Positions 58,263-64,000 of a stretch of DNA of 64,000 bases are shown one piece after another. The position numbers and the translations under genes were made by a program. Position 1 is the first letter of the stretch. The number at the start of each line of letters is the position of its first letter. Under the pieces are notes generated by a model that worked only from the letters and a program-made list of their open reading frames with translations, was not told the origin of the DNA and searched no databases. The stretch spans positions 87,129,836 to 87,193,835 of the forward strand of contig NC_088295.1 in NCBI RefSeq assembly GCF_032854445.1, in the 5' to 3' direction. This DNA is from Liolophura sinensis. Taxonomy: Eukaryota; Mollusca; Polyplacophora; Chitonida; Chitonidae.

Positions 58263-61200
58263 CCATCGATAGATCACGAGAATAACGTTTCGGTAGAAAG
58301 AAAGTACACTTTTGTCTCCGAAAACAATATCAATGGTGCTGCAGAGTTAGTGTGCACAACGGAACAGAGGGCTAAGGGGACATAATCTACCATAGTTTGC
58401 AAACCAGCGTGGCTCTTAAACTACAGAAACAGCACAAATTGTGCTCATACCTTCGTTAAATAAACGAGGCACACAACATCTCATATAAGTTGCGTGTCCC
58501 TTTGCTTCCTTCACCTGTGTCACCTGTACCTGTACACCATTAACAAGACAACTGTCCTGTTTTCACCTGCATATGTACTTTTATTGGTAGAGAAAGTTGT
58601 TGTGAGCGAGGTATACTGGTTGGCTGTGTTGATAGAGGCAAGTAAAGCCTCGTGGGGGTTATTAGTTCTGCATCTGATCGCAAGTTATAGGTATACTGTG
58701 AAGTGACTTGCCTTCTCAATGCTTCAACAACCACTGACACCTGCCTATAAGGCCATAAGTAAAGACTGCCAGAACTATTCACCGTACAAATATATATGTG
58801 GCAGCTACTGGTGAAAACGTCAATTATTTGGTCTACGAACCGTGACGATGGACGTGCCTGGCTGTCAAGCGTTCTGCTTATAGCACGGGCATCTGACAAG
58901 GAACCACTTTGGCTCGGGCCCTTTAATCACTGCCAACGCTCATGTTTTCTTCCGCTGACATACTTTATACGAATTTAGTAATGTGAAAAACTTATACTGT
59001 TCGTTTAGGTGTATTGACTATCATACTGGAAAACGGCTGCAAATGGACTATCCCGAAACAACTCACTGTTTAGATGTTCGTTAGCATCATCGAAGTATTT
59101 ACATTATAGGGTCACACTGCACGTTTTGCCTTAGAACCCCTTGACGTCACAGTTCATTCACCACTTCAAAACGCGTCCACAAGACCGTCTGTTAAGCGCG
59201 CTTCAGCAAAAAGGGGGAAAAAAACGAATTCACGACACGCCTACTAAGCTGACTGTTAGTATTGTAGTTGTCATTGTAGGGGAAACTCTGATCAGGTGTA
59301 CGGAAAACACGTCAATAGTAATGACCGAGGGCCAATTGTGATATGATGGATGACCAGGACATTGAGAGTTTCTGCTCATCTAAGCAGCACAAGCTACATT
59401 GTGTTCGTGACACGAGGCCCTGTATGGCTTCAAGCATAGCTGATCTCGCTGTCTAAAAAACAGGTTTTAACCACCCCCAAGTCTTCACACTAACTGATTT
59501 CGAACAGAGCTAAAGTGCAATTTAAACGATTTAAAATGCACGGACATTTGACGCATGGGAAAACAGCTATTATTGCACAGCGATTGTTGTTTAAGCACAG
59601 GTTCTGCCTAAAGTAGAGTATGAAATGTGCATAGAAAATGTCTTCCGTGGATAACGATATTTAAAAAAAAAACAAAAAAACAAAAAAAAAAACACGCACC
59701 TAATCTTTGCCTACATTTTTCATATTTACGTGAAAAATATAAGCCAAAAGTGATTCAGTTCAGTTTCAGTTTGAGTCTACTTTCACCAGGACGTACCACG
59801 CCATACGTCGTCCACTACTGTATATCACCGTTAATGTTCAAACGGTGATATATAGTTCCCACATTCACTGGATTTTAAGAAAACAGTTTTGTTGTAGTTT
59901 CACACCATCATCGCTACAGGGTAAGAAATCTTTGTGACCATATTGGAATCTTTGTCTGATAACTCATGTAGCCAGCAGAGCCCTCATAACCCTATGGTTC
60001 ATTTTCTACGCATTTTAAAGGAATACCTACACTTATTGGAAATCACATGGATCTTACATATATTGGCTATATGAAATGCCGCTTACCCCACATACAGCGG
60101 AAGAATACAATAAGTATCATCGAATTCATCCTACCGGCACGACAACTAGATGTATTAAAGTTGACTGCCAATTAACTTTAGACAGTTGATATAATTTTCA
60201 GTCAAATACGGATTGAACACCTCGAAAGTTATGTTATCCCATACTTTGATACTGTTTACCATACGCTCCTTAAACTGATGGCCGCCTCTTTCATGAGAGC
60301 CCCAGACATGATTTGTAAAGCACTGATTTTGAAAATGGGTGATAACAAGGCTATAAACGTGGATTATGATTAATGGTTTGGCTGCGTTTAAACGACTTTA
60401 GCTTTTACAGACAGTCGATGCGAGGAGGAAGGGGCGGGTGGATTGCTGATCAGTGAGGAGAAACCGATGCCCGTCGCCCGATTATCCAAACGTTCAAGAA
60501 AACACGCCTGCCTCCAGGCGTCCACACCCAGTACAACGGGGACATTAGCAAACTGCACTGCAGCTTTACACAAATTGCCATCAGGTTGATATCAGGCTGC
60601 CGTTGCCGAAATAATGGATGTCCTGTGTGTGTATCAGTTGCGAGTGCTGTAGGGTCTGTATGATTGATAACCCATGACAAATCACCGTAGCTGGAGACAG
60701 CTTCGGCAGCCCCTCTAACCCTCATATGACTGACACAGAGCCCTGACCGCCATTACACTGCGCTGACCACTATTGCATCTCCGTCTTCCTTACCTTATGG
60801 ATGCACTAAATATTATAATACCCCACATCTGTCTCCAAATCCATTGTAAAAGATCAAATATCTATTCAATATTTAAAACATACATTCAGAATTTCAATGT
60901 TTTTTTCCTTCTTTGCGTAAACTATTTATTGAGTGAAATGTTTTTAATTTAACTATGGTTTGGTCATACCTCGACGATGTCCACTTCTTCTACGCTGTAT
61001 AAAAAATTATCAACAGACAACTGGGTGCACTTTTGCAAAACTTCGTCAATCATTTCTTCGTATTCCTCGTAAATCATCCGACTTTATGGCGCTATAACGT
61101 AAACAACGTCATTGATGCAAAACAGTTGCGAGAAATTCAGATTATAGAGATTTGACCCAGGAGATCTGCCCCAGGACCAATCCCTTGCTTTCTGCTTATG

Positions 61201-61609
61201 ACTGTCACAGTTGTACAAAAGCTAACGTGTATGAAATAAATAGCTGAAAAAATGCTTGAAACCTTGAATTAGTTTAAATGTACCATGAAACTGAACAGGA
61301 TCAGCATATGTTGAAAAACGTTTATTGCAGATTCGAATACGTACTGGAAACCAAATATGATTAGATATATATATGGTTAGGTATATATGTGATGAACACC
61401 TTGGAAAGATTATGCGAAGCAAGCTCAGTGTGTGCTGTGAATTTTAGGCAGATTTCATACCTGGTTGTAACTTGAATGGATCAAGGACAGGTTCCGCATG
61501 TGCTAAACGGTTAAAAAAAAAATAGCGGAAAGGTCTAGTATATGCTGGAAAATGTTATGTATAGAGCTCAATTTAAACGTGTGCTAAGCATAGGAGAGGA
61601 TTGTAAGAA
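58263..61609. other. Spacer, no gene recognised
   Basis: Open frames up to 119 codons (58540-58899 -) without motif. A_nC-type low-complexity tract at 59661-59694. Confidence 0.45.
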
Positions 61610-61744
61610 GGGACAGTATGTACTGGAAACAATACTGAAAGTGGCAAGAAGGTGCATTGAAGAGATTGCGAGAAGGTTCAGTGTTTGAAAGAAATCCAAT
61701 AGGATGACGAGAGGGTTCTGGGATTGACACGAATCCAGCTGGAT
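61610..61744. repeat. Decayed left flank of minisatellite M
   Basis: AAGGTTCAGTGTTTGAAAG, GGATGACGAGAGGGTTCTGG and GGATGACAAGAAGGTTCAGT are diverged forms of the 35-bp unit that follows. Confidence 0.7.
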
Positions 61745-62642
61745 GACAAGAAGGTTCAGTATTAGGAACCTGGTAAAATCACGACAAGGCTCAGTACTAG
61801 GTATCTGGTAGGATCACGACAAGGTTCAGTAATAGGTACCTGGTAGGGTAACGACAAGGTTCAGTAATGGGTACCTGGTAGGGTAACGACAAGGTTCAGT
61901 AATAGGTACCTGGTAGGATCACGACAAGGCTCAGTACTAGGTATCTGGTAGGATCACGGCAGGGTTCAGTATTAGGTACCTGGTAGGGTAACGACAAGGT
62001 TCAGTACTAGGTACCTGGTAGGATCACGACAAGGTTCAGTAATAGGTAACTGGTAGGGTAACGACAAGGTTCAGTAATAGGTATCTGGTAGGATCACGAC
62101 AAGGCTCAGTACTAGGTATCTGGTAGGATCACGACAAGGTTCAGTACCAGATGTCTGGTAGGATCACGACAAGGTTCAGTACCAGGTGTCTGGTAGGATC
62201 ACGACAAGGTTCAGTACCAGGTGTCTGGTTGGATCACGACAAGGTTCAGTACCAGGTGTCTGGTAGGATCACGACAAGGTTCAGTAATAGGTATCTGGTA
62301 GGATCACGACAAGGTTCAGTACTAGGTACCTGGTAGGATCACGCCAGGGTTCAGTACTAGGTATCTGGTAGGGTAACGACAAGGTTCAGTACTAGGTACC
62401 TGGTAGGATCACGACAAGGTTCAGTAATAGGTACCTGGTAGGATCACGACAAGGTTCAGTAATAGGTACCTGGTAGGGTAACGACAAGGTTCAGTAATAG
62501 GTATCTGGTAGGATCACGACAAGGTTCAGTAATAGGTACCTGGTAGGATCAGGACAAGGCTCAGTACTAGGTATCTGGTAGGATCACGTCCGGGTTCAGA
62601 ACTAGGTACCTGCTAGGATCACGACAAAGTTCAGCACTGGTA
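61745..62642. repeat. Minisatellite M, 35-bp unit, about 26 copies
   Basis: Unit CTGGTAGGATCACGACAAGG then TTCAGTAATAGGTAC. Two subtypes (GTAGGATCACGAC, GTAGGGTAACGAC) are interspersed, and the variable position AATAGG/ACTAGG/ACCAGG forms a combinatorial pattern. Most units contain a KpnI-like GGTACC. A decayed right flank can be followed to about 62700. Confidence 0.94.
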
Positions 62643-64000
62643 TTATAGTGGGAAGGTCCATCCAGTATAAAGTTGAAAACCATGACAAGTTTCAATATGT
62701 CTTCATAAAGCCTACTGGGATCGTTGATAGCGTTTTCGTGTACTGATAACTTTTTGGATGATGTCCAAGTACATTGTGTGTCGAAAATAACACAGGATCG
62801 TGCGAATGGTAATATTGGGCTGAAAACAATATTTTGGGCCTGAACTGGAAACCGATGGTGTGATGAATGTCTCAGAATACCTGGGCTGGAAATCTGTAGT
62901 TTTCTGGAGAATAGAATCATGCATGTTCTCAAGTAGTCTCATGCAGTAACAGATGAAGCGAAGGCTGGATAGACCTCCTGAACGGTCTAAAAGATCAAAT
63001 CTGTCGGGGTACCTGTGCAGTCTCACGGGAACATACGAACATAGGCCTATTGACTGTAAACAAGGGAATTCGCTACCCGTTATCAACTTTTATGAGGCTC
63101 GGTTTACGACATTGTCACCAGTTATAGCTATAGAGCGTAAACGTGTAGGCTAACATATAGACCTATATTCAGATCAAACAAAGTCTGTGCCAAGTGTGGT
63201 TTGGCCCCTTTGTGTGTTGAGGTTAAATGTGGCCATAAATGATGGTTAAAGTGTATAACAGCAAAGCGGATATCCGGACAGCTTGTCTCCACTGACCCTG
63301 ATTCCCGACGATATATTGACCCAGTACGAATACACAGAGTGCGCAAGAAGAGGAAGTCTTCAGGCCAAAACAGTGCTTTAGATTCCCATAGGTTTACTCA
63401 CCTCAGTATATGTTTTCTCCAACCCTGGTATGCTTGTTTATATCCGGCATTGTTATATCCCATGTAAAAATGGGAATGACATGTTACGAATTGCAGTGTA
63501 AATTTGTCTGATTTACGCGGGTCGAGGAAAGGATATCGTATGTTAAAATGGCAGAAACGTAGTCTGCTGTTCGATCAAAAGGTTGACAAAAACATAATGT
63601 ATGTTTATAGTCAAATAAATTGAGGAGATAATTGGAGCTTTTGCAAAACACCTTGACAAACATCAGACTGGCATAGGTATATGACCGATTATACCGTACT
63701 ATCTAAGCGGACAGCGGTCAAGGTTTTGTGTGAGAATGGGCTCGGTCACAGCTAACATTTCTAGGTTAAATATGGTCAAATTCTTTATATTCAGATCCGC
63801 CATACACTAGTAGTTCGGAGAGGCAGTCTGCTAAGGAGAAGTTTGGCGTCGTGTCAGTTCTAGTTGTCAACTCTGCTTGATAAACAGTGTGTCACAAGCA
63901 GTGGTTCACACACGCATCTTTGATTTACGCTTCGCACTGATCATAAACCACAGGTTTATATGACAGTTCGAAAAGCAAATATTATAGAGGCTTGCAGGCC
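62643..64000. other. Spacer to the right edge, no gene recognised
   Basis: Open frames of 121 and 124 codons on - (62567-63086) overlap each other and the decayed array. No motif is recognised. Confidence 0.45.

Noticed and set aside
33440-62642. CRISPR array
   Set aside because: Repeats are directly adjacent head to tail with no unique spacers, in a spliced eukaryotic context and without cas genes.
62567-63086. Two overlapping - frames (121 and 124 codons)
   Set aside because: They run in different frames over the decayed flank of the 35-bp array, and no motif is seen.

Overview
The window reads as nuclear DNA of an invertebrate animal, most likely a marine lophotrochozoan and probably a mollusc. 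The reasons are a spliced, secreted animal gene, tRNA-derived SINEs ending in a short AAATAAATAAAT-type tail, a non-LTR retrotransposon relic, AT-rich gene-poor spacers and an exceptional load of minisatellites. The phylum is an inference from the general look of the SINE and of the gene; nothing in the window fixes the species. There are no bacterial-type operons.

Only one protein-coding gene can be supported firmly. It is a two-exon gene on the + strand (coding exons 15767-15953 and 17243-17649, phase-1 intron of 1289 bp) encoding a 197-residue secreted cystine-knot protein of the sclerostin/SOSTDC1 (DAN-type BMP/Wnt antagonist) family. All eight family cysteines and the basic C-terminal tail are present. 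The loop-2 segment that carries the Asn-X-Ile LRP5/6-binding motif in the vertebrate proteins does not carry it here. A cluster of six CAGGT/ACCTG motifs lies about 1 kb upstream.

The rest is mostly non-coding. At least thirteen unrelated tandem-repeat families occupy roughly a quarter of the window: about 45 bp units at 936-1680, 26 bp at 5465-5915, 42 bp at 6135-6560, 39 bp at 9400-10440, 42 bp at 19377-19725, 22 bp at 26836-27246, 27 bp at 28765-30765, 42 bp at 33440-35640, 47 bp at 36118-37512, 24 bp at 41375-41715, 57 bp at 46553-48315, 38 bp at 55014-57920 and 35 bp at 61745-62642. Several show higher-order duplication (216 bp in the 27-bp array, 228 bp in the 38-bp array). Most have a G-rich + strand, and several share a GGTAA core. 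Where the unit length is a multiple of three, long stop-free frames of up to 737 codons appear on both strands; these are repeat artefacts, not genes.

Mobile elements are four clear copies of one tRNA-derived SINE family (13167-13432, 35668-35871, 38836-39098, 52848-53114). Two of them have perfect 11-bp target-site duplications. A SINE 3' tail sits inside the first minisatellite, two other tRNA-like heads are weakly supported, and a reverse-transcriptase C-terminal zinc-binding relic lies at the left edge on the - strand. The best lead is the sclerostin-like gene with its altered loop 2, set in a region that keeps generating new minisatellites.
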